Part shown: positions 1-5,390 of the stretch, piece by piece
Layout of the letters: each line of letters opens with the position of its first letter
Numbering within the stretch: the stretch's first letter is position 1
Source of the DNA: an uncultured Flavihumibacter sp.
Lineage (GTDB): Bacteria; Bacteroidota; Bacteroidia; Chitinophagales; Chitinophagaceae
Length of the DNA: 5,390 bases
Direction of reading: 5' to 3'
Assembly: GCA_946481605.1 (NCBI GenBank)
Contig: CAMLPA010000260.1
Span: forward strand, 1-5,390
Notes under the pieces: generated by a model
The model's database searches: none
Told to the model about the DNA's origin: nothing
What the model saw: the letters and a program-made list of their open reading frames with translations, nothing else
Position numbers and translations under genes: made by a program

Positions 1-474
1 GGTAACCTCATGAACTATGGCGGTAACTTCTCCATCATCCGTTATGCCGAAGTATTGCTGAGTTATCTTGAAAGTATGGTAGAGGCTGGAAAAACAATAG
101 ACCAGTCTTTGCTGAACAATACGATCAACCTGGTTAGGGGACGCACCACGGTTAACATGCCGGCCGTTACCACTACGAATACCACGGAACTTATGAAGAT
201 CATCCGCAGAGAAAGAAGGGTGGAGTTCGCTTTCGAAGGACTGCGGTACTATGATATCCTGCGTTGGGGTATCGCGGCCCAGGAACTGAACAGACAGTTC
301 ACTGGCATGAAACTGACCACCGACCCCGCCAATTATACGAAGTTTCCTGTGGATGCGGAGGGTTACTTCCTGTTGCACAAACGGAATTTTATAGCAGGAA
401 CCAACGAGTTGTGGCCCATCCCACAATCGGAGAGGGATATCAATAAAAATCTTTCCCAGAATACGGGTTACTGA
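1..474 (+). CDS. SusD/RagB family nutrient-binding outer-membrane lipoprotein, C-terminal part (5' end outside window)
   Basis: This is the last 157 codons of a SusD-like protein; the frame is open from base 1 and ends at TGA 472-474. SusD-family proteins are surface lipoproteins, usually about 450-600 residues, that sit on a SusC TonB-dependent transporter and bind glycans before import. The family's C-terminal landmarks appear in order, in fragment numbering: the TPR-like helix RYAEVLL (about 14-20), the charged helix IIRRERRVEFAFEG (67-80) continuing into RYYDILRWG (82-90), then LWPIPQSERDIN (137-148) and the terminal QNTGY (153-157). The signal peptide, lipobox cysteine and N-terminal half lie to the left and cannot be checked. 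A susC partner is expected further upstream. The GH43 gene downstream suggests a hemicellulose-type substrate, but SusD sequence alone does not fix the ligand. The family call is very secure. Confidence 0.95.
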   Translation, partial: GNLMNYGGNFSIIRYAEVLLSYLESMVEAGKTIDQSLLNNTINLVRGRTTVNMPAVTTTNTTELMKIIRRERRVEFAFEGLRYYDILRWGIAAQELNRQFTGMKLTTDPANYTKFPVDAEGYFLLHKRNFIAGTNELWPIPQSERDINKNLSQNTGY

Positions 475-500
475 TTTTTTTATGGCAATTTTCAATCGTA

Positions 501-532
501 CCGGCGGAGTTCTCTCCGCTGGTTTTGTTTTA
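501..532 (+). terminator. Intrinsic terminator after the susD-like gene
   Basis: A 9-bp stem (CCGGCGGAG 501-509 with CTCCGCTGG 514-522, one G-U pair) has a TTCT tetraloop and is followed at once by TTTTGTTTTAT. It lies 27 nt past the susD stop codon, in the right orientation to end the presumed susC-susD transcript. It separates that transcript from the GH43 gene. Confidence 0.85.
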
Positions 533-562
533 TAGACTTCCCAGCTTCAGATAAAAAATCTT

Positions 563-592
563 AAATAAATGTACATCCTACATTTATTTTTT
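563..592. repeat. AT-rich perfect inverted repeat in the susD-GH43 gap
   Basis: An 11-bp perfect stem (AAATAAATGTA 563-573 with TACATTTATTT 579-589) flanks the loop CATCC, and T residues continue to 592. It lies 30 bp after the susD terminator and about 100 bp before the GH43 start. It could be a backup terminator, a protein-binding palindrome, or part of the GH43 leader if transcription begins upstream of it. Only its symmetry is directly seen; the low GC content makes it a weak terminator by itself. Confidence 0.5.
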
Positions 593-692
593 ATATTGCG
601 TTCCGGTTGAAATGTAACCGATTTCATTCTGGAGTGAATCCGGTACAGATCGGTCGTTTTCTGTCGATGACCCTTTCATAAACCATCTAACG

Positions 693-2120
693 ATGCTCAA
701 CAAACGCAATATGAAAAGAAATGCTTTAATGGCGCTGGCCATTTCGTTAACGGGGCTTAATGCCAATGCACAAAATCCCGTTGTTCAAACTTCCTATACG
801 CCCGATCCGGCTCCCATGGTGTACAACAACAAAGTTTACATGTACACTGGTGATGATATACCAGGATTTGATTTTTATTACATGACCCGCTGGCGCGTAT
901 TTTCGTCATCCGATATGGTGAACTGGACGGATCACGGCATCCCGCTGGCGCTGGAGTCTTTCAGTTGGGCGCGCGACCGGGCCTGGGCTGCGCAATGTAT
1001 TGAACGCAATGGAAAATTTTATTGGTACATCTGTGTGCAAACGGAACAGAACAATATGTCTATTGGTGTTGCCGTGGGTGATAGTCCTACCGGGCCTTTT
1101 AAGGATGCCCTCGGCAAGCCGCTGATCACCACAGGAACCTGGTACAATATTGATCCCACAGTTTTTGTGGATGACGATGGGCAGGCGTATCTCTATTGGG
1201 GGAATCCTAACCTGTATTATGTGAAGTTGAACAAGGATATGATTTCCTATTCCGGAGCGATCAATGAAATCCCTCAAACCGTTGAAACTTTTGGTGGCGT
1301 ACGGCCGCCACGGGGCAATGGCAATGCGCCCAACGCCAATGAAAAAAGGCCTGAAATCAAGGATATGTATGTAGAAGGCCCCTGGTTTTATAAGCGGAAC
1401 GGCAACTATTATATGATGTATGCCGGCATGGAGAAGGGAAAGGAGTGTTTGTCTTATGCCATGAGCAAGAGCCCCACTGGTCCGTGGGTGTACAAGGGCA
1501 AAATCATGACCGAGCAGCCGACGAACAGTTTTACCAACCATGGTGGCATTATTGATTATAAAGGGAAGTCGTATTTGTTTTACCACACGGCATTGTTGAA
1601 AGGTGGCGGTAGTTACGGACGTTCCAGTTCGATAGAGTCGTTCAGTTACAATCCGGATGGTACCATTCCGCAGGTCAACATCTCGAAAGAGGGGCCGGCA
1701 CCGGTGGGCGTATTAAATCCCTACCAGAAAACAGAGGCGGAAACCATTGCCTGGGCCGTAAATTGTAAAACGGACCAGCATCCGAAGACCGGTGTTTTTG
1801 TATCGGATATCCGTAAAGATGGGTACATCAAGGTGCGTAATGTCGATTTTGGAAAAGAATCCCCGAAAACTTTCACGGCATCTATAGCTGCCGGATTGGG
1901 GGGCGGTGTACTGGAAGTGCATGTTGATAGTGTTGGTGGAACAAAAATCGCGGCCATCAATGTGTCGCGCACAGGAGGTTGGGATACCTGGAAGACATTT
2001 ACGGAAACCGTCGCCAATCCTGTTACGGGGGTGCATGATGTGTACTTTTCTTTCAAAGGACAGAATGTGACCGCAGGAAGGAAGCTGTTCAATTTTGATT
2101 ACTGGCTGTTCAAAATGTAG
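693..2120 (+). CDS. Secreted GH43 glycoside hydrolase with C-terminal CBM6-like module (probable arabinofuranosidase / arabinoxylan arabinofuranohydrolase)
   Basis: The 475-residue protein carries a signal peptide: basic NKRNMKRN, a hydrophobic core ALMALAISLTGL, then NANAQ with likely cleavage after Ala26. Starting at the in-frame ATG at 711 (Met7) would give a more compact 20-residue signal; neither start has a clear ribosome binding site. Residues about 30-335 form a GH43 five-bladed propeller. The expected catalytic positions are visible: base Asp38 in TPDPAP, pKa-modulating Asp154 in NIDPTVF, general acid Glu228 in VEGPW, and His283 in TNHGG. Residues about 342-475 resemble a CBM6-type beta-sandwich, from NPYQKTEAE through GGWDTW (about 428-433) to FNFDYW (466-471). 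This order matches, from memory, Bacillus arabinoxylan arabinofuranohydrolases. GH43 also includes beta-xylosidases and arabinanases, so the linkage is inferred. It is predicted to act in the periplasm or at the surface, beside the SusD protein. Confidence 0.92.
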   Translation: MLNKRNMKRNALMALAISLTGLNANAQNPVVQTSYTPDPAPMVYNNKVYMYTGDDIPGFDFYYMTRWRVFSSSDMVNWTDHGIPLALESFSWARDRAWAAQCIERNGKFYWYICVQTEQNNMSIGVAVGDSPTGPFKDALGKPLITTGTWYNIDPTVFVDDDGQAYLYWGNPNLYYVKLNKDMISYSGAINEIPQTVETFGGVRPPRGNGNAPNANEKRPEIKDMYVEGPWFYKRNGNYYMMYAGMEKGKECLSYAMSKSPTGPWVYKGKIMTEQPTNSFTNHGGIIDYKGKSYLFYHTALLKGGGSYGRSSSIESFSYNPDGTIPQVNISKEGPAPVGVLNPYQKTEAETIAWAVNCKTDQHPKTGVFVSDIRKDGYIKVRNVDFGKESPKTFTASIAAGLGGGVLEVHVDSVGGTKIAAINVSRTGGWDTWKTFTETVANPVTGVHDVYFSFKGQNVTAGRKLFNFDYWLFKM

Positions 2121-2240
2121 CTGTGCCGCCCGCAGTTTGGAGTAACTAGTTTTGTGGGTAATTGACTATCAGGCTATTGGTTGAAAATGAGCGGTAAAAA
2201 AAAGTTAGGAAAGGATATGGAGTTTTAAGGTAAATACTTT

Positions 2241-2248
2241 TATCTTTG
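2241..2248 (+). promoter_or_regulatory. Bacteroidota-type -7 promoter element of the tRNA gene
   Basis: TATCTTTG fits the Bacteroidota consensus TAnnTTTG exactly and lies 10 nt before the first base of the tRNA. That would place the transcript start near 2253-2256. No good TTG-type -33 box is seen; the T-rich GTTTTA around 2222-2227 is the nearest weak candidate. Confidence 0.65.
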
Positions 2249-2258
2249 CACTCCTTTT

Positions 2259-2332
2259 GGCGAGGTAGCTCAGCTGGTTAGAGCATCGGATTCATAACCC
2301 GAAGGTCGGCAGTTCAAGTCTGCTCCTCGCTA
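2259..2332 (+). tRNA. tRNA with anticodon CAU (elongator tRNA-Met, or tRNA-Ile2 if lysidine-modified)
   Basis: A complete 74-nt cloverleaf can be drawn. The acceptor stem is GGCGAGG (2259-2265) with CCTCGCT (2325-2331), with a G-U first pair. The D arm is GCTC/GAGC (2268-2284). The anticodon arm is 2286-2302 with loop TTCATAA and anticodon CAT at 2293-2295. The variable loop is AGGTC, the T arm is GGCAG-TTCAAGT-CTGCT (2308-2324), and the discriminator is A2332. The next bases are CGA, so CCA is not encoded. The last anticodon-stem pair is an A-C mismatch (A2290, C2298). A paired position 1-72 and the absence of the GGG/CCC anticodon-stem pairs argue against initiator tRNA. CAU is read as Met unless TilS converts C34 to lysidine, which makes tRNA-Ile2; the sequence alone does not settle which applies. 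It has its own promoter and terminator. Confidence 0.95.
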
Positions 2333-2337
2333 CGATA
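2307..2337 (+). repeat. 31-bp direct repeat, copy 1 (3' end of the intact tRNA)
   Basis: These 31 bases cover the last variable-loop base, the whole T arm, the acceptor 3' strand, the discriminator and five bases beyond it. They are identical to 2419-2449, so the duplicated segment extends past the mature tRNA end into its 3' flank. Confidence 0.9.
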
Positions 2338-2341
2338 CGAG

Positions 2342-2371
2342 AAAAGACACTTTAACCGGTGTCTTTTTTTG
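2342..2371 (+). terminator. Intrinsic terminator of the tRNA transcript
   Basis: The stem AAAAGACAC (2342-2350) pairs with GTGTCTTTT (2359-2367) across an 8-nt loop and runs into a T tract that continues to 2370. It begins 10 nt after the tRNA discriminator base, as expected for a short single-tRNA unit. Confidence 0.85.
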
Positions 2372-2386
2372 TTTGATATTGTTTTT

Positions 2387-2444
2387 GAGCGTCGGATTCT
2401 TATCCGCCAGCTGGCGGACGGCAGTTCAAGTCTGCTCCTCGCTA
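2387..2444 (+). pseudogene. Broken second copy of the tRNA-CAU gene (3' half only), interrupted by a palindrome
   Basis: Similarity to the intact tRNA begins at GAGC (D-stem 3' strand) and continues through TCGGATTC of the anticodon arm. It is then lost for 19 bases, where the intact gene has 13, and resumes exactly at CGGCAG through the discriminator equivalent at 2444. The 5' acceptor strand and D-stem 5' strand are absent: the upstream sequence is unrelated and T-rich. The anticodon position reads CTT, and the 3' side of the arm is a 16-bp palindrome, so it cannot form a normal cloverleaf. It has no recognisable promoter, but a terminator follows it. It may be a decayed tandem tRNA duplicate or a scar from an element that recombined at the tRNA 3' end. 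That it is non-functional as a tRNA is inferred from the missing arms. Confidence 0.75.
2403..2418. repeat. Perfect 16-bp palindrome TCCGCCAGCTGGCGGA inside the tRNA fragment
   Basis: The sequence equals its own reverse complement over 16 bases and fills precisely the stretch where the second tRNA copy departs from the first. It has no loop, so as RNA it could form only a strained hairpin; as DNA it suits a dimeric protein site or a dispersed palindromic repeat unit. No second copy occurs in this window. Confidence 0.85.
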
Positions 2445-2449
2445 CGATA
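2419..2449 (+). repeat. 31-bp direct repeat, copy 2 (3' end of the tRNA fragment)
   Basis: Identical to 2307-2337 with an offset of 112 bp; it starts immediately after the palindrome. Identity with no substitutions suggests a recent duplication or ongoing gene conversion with the intact tRNA. Confidence 0.9.
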
Positions 2450-2453
2450 GAAA

Positions 2454-2492
2454 GAAAAAAGCCTGTAGAAGTTGATTCTACGGGTTTTTTTT
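2454..2492 (+). terminator. Intrinsic terminator after the tRNA fragment
   Basis: The stem CCTGTAGAA (2462-2470) pairs with TTCTACGGG (2476-2484), including one T-G pair, across the loop GTTGA. It is preceded by an A tract and followed by eight T residues (2485-2492). The A-stem-T layout could also work on the opposite strand. Its sequence is unrelated to the first tRNA terminator, so it was not simply duplicated with the tRNA. Confidence 0.8.
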
Positions 2493-2911
2493 ATTGGTGT
2501 ATTTATCTTTTAGAGGTAGCAGAAAAGGTAACAATGGTTGAAGTTTCCCTATGAATCCTGTTGCTTCGGAATTCTCTCCAGTTAAGGCTTTCGCTGTTAT
2601 ATATACATAGCTGTTCTGGCTATGAAGAAATGTGACCTTTTTTCTTTCTGAATTAAAATCAATTCTATTTGAAGTGATTGTGTAGTAAATAATAGCACGT
2701 GCTTGAGTTCTGATGATCTGTATAATTTCAGTACCAAAACAAATAAGCCGGATCCCACACGAATCCGGCTTTTGCTTTACTAAGCAATTGGTCTTGGTTA
2801 AAACAGGTTGGTTGAAGCCCGGGTTGTCCCGGAAAAACAGTTGGTTGGTAACAGGGAGGATAGGTTTAAAAAGGGTACCATTCGGTAAGCGAAAATGTTT
2901 TTGCTGGCTTT
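2493..2911. other. Gene-poor intergenic stretch between the tRNA region and the amt terminator
   Basis: About 420 bp without a credible gene. The open frames across it (for example on the minus strand at 2478-2960) have unusual composition, cross terminator hairpins and show no family motif. Visible structure: a CATAGC/GCTATG hairpin at 2606-2624, a 10-bp palindrome AGCACGTGCT at 2694-2703, a strong two-way hairpin at 2745-2771, a small CCGGG/CCCGG hairpin at 2819-2832, and two nearby copies of a TTGGTTG motif around 2808-2845. It is a convergent region: transcripts enter from the tRNA side on + and from amt on -. Confidence 0.6.
2745..2773. terminator. Strong hairpin, possible bidirectional terminator
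   Basis: A perfect 9-bp stem AAGCCGGAT (2745-2753) and ATCCGGCTT (2763-2771) encloses a 9-nt loop. On the plus strand it leads into TTTTGCTTT; on the minus strand it leads into TTATTTGTTTT. It could therefore stop read-through in either direction in this convergent region. No gene on either strand ends close to it, so the transcript it would serve is unknown. Confidence 0.6.
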
Positions 2912-2941
2912 TAAAAAGGTCCCCCCATAGAAATGGGGGGA
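2912..2941 (-). terminator. Intrinsic terminator of the amt gene
   Basis: Read on the minus strand, the 9-bp stem TCCCCCCAT / ATGGGGGGA (2933-2941 with 2920-2928) encloses a 4-nt loop and is followed by CCTTTTT. It lies about 53 nt downstream of the amt stop codon. On the plus strand no T tract follows, so it acts for amt only. Confidence 0.85.
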
Positions 2942-2994
2942 GTCTACGATTGCTTGCCATTATGACTGTATATCTACGCCTTGTTTGTGGTCAG

Positions 2995-4317
2995 CTAGAG
3001 TCTTTCTCCATGCTGACTGAGGTCCAGTCCCTCACGTTCTTCCTCGTCTGAAACGCGGAGTGGTGTGATGAGATCGGTCACTTTCAACAGCAGCAGTGTG
3101 CCGAAGAAAGCGAAGAGTGAAACGCCCACCATGGCGAGGAGATGTACGCTGAACAGGTGTGTTTCTCCGTACACGAGTCCATTCTCCGCGATGTTGGCAT
3201 TCACGTTTTTGCTGGCGAACACGCCGGTGAGGATCATGCCGGTAATACCGCCGATACCGTGGCAAGGAAATACATCCAGGGTATCATCGATATTGGTTCT
3301 GCGGGTCCTCAGTTCCACCATCAGGTTGCTTACAATGCTGCTGATGATGCCGATGGCCAGTGCATGGGAGATGGTTACAAAACCGGCAGCCGGTGTAATG
3401 GCTACCAGTCCTACCACCGCGCCGATGCAGGTGCCCATGGCTGAAGGCTTTCTGCCCCGGATGGCATCAAAGATGATCCAGGCGAAAGCTGCGGAACCCG
3501 AGGCGGCACTCGTTGTGGCGAGGGCGGTGGCGGCCAGGCCATTCGCGCCAAAGGCGGAACCGGCATTGAAACCGAACCATCCGAACCACAGCAAACCCGT
3601 ACCCAGTAATACATATGTTACGCGTGCAGGATTGTGGCTGGGCTCGTTCCTTTTTTTAAGGTACAATGCACCTGCCAAAGCGGCCCATCCTGCACTCATG
3701 TGTACTACCGTTCCACCTGCAAAGTCGAGAACCCCAAGTTTAAAAAGGATGCCTTCCGGATGCCAGGTGGCGTGTGCCAGCGGACAATAAATAAAGAGCG
3801 AAAAAAGAACTATAAATAATATATAAGATGTAAACCTTATTCTCTCTGCGAACGCACCCGTAATTAAAGCGGGTGTGATGATGGCGAACTTCAACTGGTA
3901 CATCGCGAAAAGTACCAATGGAATCGTGGGTGCCAACTCCCAGGGTTTTCCGCCAAGCACCCCCTGCATCATAAAGAAGGTGCCGGGATTGCCGATTACA
4001 CCGCCGTTGGAATCTCCAAAAGCCATGCTGAAACCCAGTACCACCCACAGAATCGAGATCACGGCCATGCAGATAAAACTCTGCAGCATGGTGGAAATCA
4101 CGTTCTTCTTACTCACCATTCCTCCGTAGAAGAATGCCAGACCAGGCGTCATAATCAGTACCAGGGCGGTAGAAGTCAACATCCAGGCCGTATCGGGAAA
4201 ACTGATACCTTCCTGGTTGATGCCATTCACCGGGTTGCCCGGAAAAATAAAACTAAGAACTAATACGGCCAGCAGCAGCCCAAAGGGCAGCATGGCCAGT
4301 CGACGGCTCATTGACAT
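2995..4317 (-). CDS. amt: Ammonium transporter, Amt/AmtB family
   Basis: This 440-residue inner-membrane protein matches the Amt/MEP/Rh family in length and motifs. Amt proteins form trimers that conduct ammonium or ammonia across the cytoplasmic membrane. The N-terminal hydrophobic stretch (about 7-25) may be a cleaved signal, as in E. coli AmtB. The usual eleven membrane helices begin with DTAWMLTSTALVLIMTPGLAFFYGG (42-66). Other landmarks are GAFAERIRF (154-162), the family signature LDFAGGTVVHMSAG (197-210) with Asp198 and pore His206, FGWFGFNAGS (245-254), and DVFPCHGIGG (348-357) with the second pore histidine, His353. The cytoplasmic tail contains the conserved GLDLSQHGE (430-438), important for pore coupling and PII control. 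A second ATG lies two codons in (4309-4311), so the start is uncertain by two residues. No glnK/PII gene adjoins it in the visible sequence. Its own terminator follows. Confidence 0.97.
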   Translation of the reverse strand: MSMSRRLAMLPFGLLLAVLVLSFIFPGNPVNGINQEGISFPDTAWMLTSTALVLIMTPGLAFFYGGMVSKKNVISTMLQSFICMAVISILWVVLGFSMAFGDSNGGVIGNPGTFFMMQGVLGGKPWELAPTIPLVLFAMYQLKFAIITPALITGAFAERIRFTSYILFIVLFSLFIYCPLAHATWHPEGILFKLGVLDFAGGTVVHMSAGWAALAGALYLKKRNEPSHNPARVTYVLLGTGLLWFGWFGFNAGSAFGANGLAATALATTSAASGSAAFAWIIFDAIRGRKPSAMGTCIGAVVGLVAITPAAGFVTISHALAIGIISSIVSNLMVELRTRRTNIDDTLDVFPCHGIGGITGMILTGVFASKNVNANIAENGLVYGETHLFSVHLLAMVGVSLFAFFGTLLLLKVTDLITPLRVSDEEEREGLDLSQHGERL

Positions 4318-4495
4318 AGTTGCGTAGATATTAAAGTCTGTTCAGCTTGATGATGATGAAGCAAAGAAAAGTAAAACTTTTATAACAGATAAATATTTTT
4401 TACGATAATGTGAGATTTTAGAAGCTATTCAATTTAAAAACGAATCATTGATTAAAAATTAATTAGATTATTTTAAAATTATATGTGTTTGGTGG
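4318..4495. other. AT-rich upstream region of amt
   Basis: This stretch between the aminotransferase terminator and amt is much richer in A/T than its flanks, especially 4420-4480, which is largely A and T runs. It presumably carries the amt promoter and any nitrogen-responsive control site. I see no perfect operator-length palindrome and no coding frame in it. Confidence 0.5.
4362..4369 (-). promoter_or_regulatory. Weak candidate -7 element for amt
   Basis: On the minus strand the bases read TTTCTTTG, five of six fixed positions of the Bacteroidota TAnnTTTG consensus, about 45 nt before the amt start codon. No TTG-type -33 box is seen at the usual distance. The AT-rich DNA makes chance matches likely. 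Confidence 0.3.
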
Positions 4496-4530
4496 AGCAA
4501 AAGAAAACCGGCCACTGAGGGTGGCCGGTT
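4496..4530 (-). terminator. Intrinsic terminator of the aminotransferase gene
   Basis: A perfect 10-bp GC-rich stem AACCGGCCAC (4506-4515) with GTGGCCGGTT (4521-4530) has a 5-nt loop. On the minus strand it is followed by TTTTCTTTT. It starts 21 nt after the aminotransferase stop codon and should largely separate that transcript from amt. Confidence 0.9.
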
Positions 4531-4551
4531 CAGGATATGAAATGAAATTTA

Positions 4552-5390
4552 TTATAACGTTCTTCCCGGGTACACTTTCAGTGCCACTTCCAGACAATCC
4601 ATTGCTTTATGAATGGCATCCTCGTTCAGTACATAAGCGATACGCACTTCTTTTTTACCCAGTCCCGGCGTTTGGTAGAACCCGGTTGCAGGCGCCATCA
4701 TTACCGTGGCGCCGTTGTGCTCGAAAGATTCCAGCAGCCACTGGCAGAAATGATCCGAATCTGCAATGGGCAATTCCACCACCGCGTAAAACGCGCCGCC
4801 CGGGTTGGGGCAGGTTACGCCCGGCATGGCGTTCAGCCTTGAGACAACAGCGTCTCTCCTGCGGAGGTATTCTTCCTTGATGGTATCAAAATAGTTTTCG
4901 GGTAGATCGATGGCGGCTTCTCCGGCGATCTGAGCGAAGGAGGGCGGACTGAGCCTGGCCTGCGCGAATTTCATCACGGCATCCAGTACCGCCTGGTTTT
5001 TGGTCACCAATGCGCCGATTCTTCCGCCGCAGGCGCTGTAGCGTTTGGAAATGGTGTCCATCAGCAAAACATGGTCTTCTATTCCTTCCAGTTGCATCGC
5101 GCTGAAATGCGAACCGGTATAGCAGAACTCACGGTAAGCCTCATCGGAGAACAGGTAAAGGTTGTGTTTCTTCACAATCTCTTTCAGGGTGTCGAGTTCT
5201 TCCCTGCTGTACAAATAACCCGTTGGGTTATTGGGGTTGCAGATGATGATGGCTTTAGTACGTGGGGTGATCTTTTGTTCAAAATCGGCGATAGGAGGCA
5301 GGGCGAATCCTGTTTCAATAGAAGCAGTGATCGGTACCACTTTCACACCCGCTTCCACCGCGAATCCGTTGTAGTTGGCGTAAAAAGGTT
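4552..5390 (-). CDS. Class I PLP-dependent aminotransferase (aspartate aminotransferase-like), N-terminus outside window
   Basis: The reading frame is open to the right edge; codons before the GTG at 5356-5358 read PFYANYNGFA, a typical continuation of the family, so that GTG is internal and not a start. The 278 visible residues are about 70 percent of a usual 390-400-residue fold-type I aminotransferase. In fragment numbering, the active-site landmarks are NPNNPTG (51-57), SDEAY (81-85) whose Asp82 should contact the PLP pyridine nitrogen and Tyr85 its hydroxyl, and SKRYSACGGRIG (114-125) with the Schiff-base Lys115 (codon 5044-5046). Near the end, APATGFYQTPGLGKKEVRIAY contains the arginine expected to bind the substrate carboxylate. 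Such enzymes transfer amino groups between amino acids and 2-oxo acids in the cytoplasm. Aspartate is the commonest substrate for close relatives, but specificity is not proven here. Confidence 0.95.
   Translation of the reverse strand, partial: PFYANYNGFAVEAGVKVVPITASIETGFALPPIADFEQKITPRTKAIIICNPNNPTGYLYSREELDTLKEIVKKHNLYLFSDEAYREFCYTGSHFSAMQLEGIEDHVLLMDTISKRYSACGGRIGALVTKNQAVLDAVMKFAQARLSPPSFAQIAGEAAIDLPENYFDTIKEEYLRRRDAVVSRLNAMPGVTCPNPGGAFYAVVELPIADSDHFCQWLLESFEHNGATVMMAPATGFYQTPGLGKKEVRIAYVLNEDAIHKAMDCLEVALKVYPGRTL

Noticed and set aside
592..599. TATATTGC considered as a -7 promoter element for the GH43 gene
   Set aside because: It matches only four of six fixed positions of TAnnTTTG, lies in AT-rich DNA and has no -33 partner.
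906..1586. A long minus-strand open frame within the GH43 gene
   Set aside because: It is antisense to a gene with clear catalytic motifs, and its translation shows no domain character.
2121..2142. Small hairpin CTGTG/CGCAG right after the GH43 stop, considered as its terminator
   Set aside because: It has only five pairs, one of them G-U, and just three T residues follow. No convincing terminator is seen between the GH43 gene and the tRNA.
2307..2449. Direct repeats considered as a CRISPR array
   Set aside because: There are only two copies, and both are explained by tRNA 3' sequence; no cas gene is present.
2478..2960. A 160-codon minus-strand open frame and an overlapping 112-codon plus-strand frame (2713-3051)
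   Set aside because: Both cross strong terminator hairpins, have atypical composition and no family motif, and the second runs into the amt gene on the opposite strand; they are most likely chance frames.
3065..3790. A 241-codon plus-strand frame opposite amt
   Set aside because: It mirrors the codon pattern of the amt gene, whose membrane helices and signature are unmistakable on the minus strand.

Overview
The window looks like a chromosomal segment of a member of the Bacteroidota, probably a Chitinophagaceae-type soil or plant-polymer degrader. The support is a SusD/RagB nutrient-binding protein next to a secreted GH43 glycosidase, a tRNA gene that does not encode its CCA end, a TAnnTTTG-type -7 promoter in front of that tRNA, and genes without clear Shine-Dalgarno sequences. 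The family-level placement is inference from general character, not from a marker gene.

Left part, + strand (1-2120): the 3' end of a susD-like gene is closed by a strong intrinsic terminator. A 218-bp gap with a second, AT-rich hairpin follows, then a complete gene for an exported two-domain enzyme (GH43 five-bladed propeller plus C-terminal CBM6-like module). Together they look like the end of a polysaccharide utilisation locus for an arabinose-containing hemicellulose such as arabinoxylan. The SusD partner would hold glycan at the outer membrane, and the GH43/CBM6 enzyme would trim arabinofuranosyl or xylosyl groups. The terminator between them suggests the GH43 gene has its own transcription start.

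Middle (2121-2994): a tRNA gene with anticodon CAU has a recognisable promoter and terminator. Directly downstream is a broken second copy of its 3' half: 31 nt are identical, but the 3' side of the anticodon arm is replaced by a perfect 16-bp palindrome. This copy has its own terminator. About 420 bp without a credible gene follow, holding several hairpins, including one that could terminate on either strand and the amt terminator.

Right part, - strand (2995-5390): an amt-type ammonium transporter gene lies downstream of, but is separated by a terminator and an AT-rich 200-bp region from, the 3' portion of a class I PLP-dependent aminotransferase gene that runs off the right edge. Both touch nitrogen metabolism (ammonium uptake, amino-group transfer), but the sequence gives no evidence that they are co-transcribed.

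I see no phage, insertion sequence, CRISPR array or defence system. The most unusual item is the palindrome-interrupted tRNA fragment; the rest is ordinary Bacteroidota gene content.
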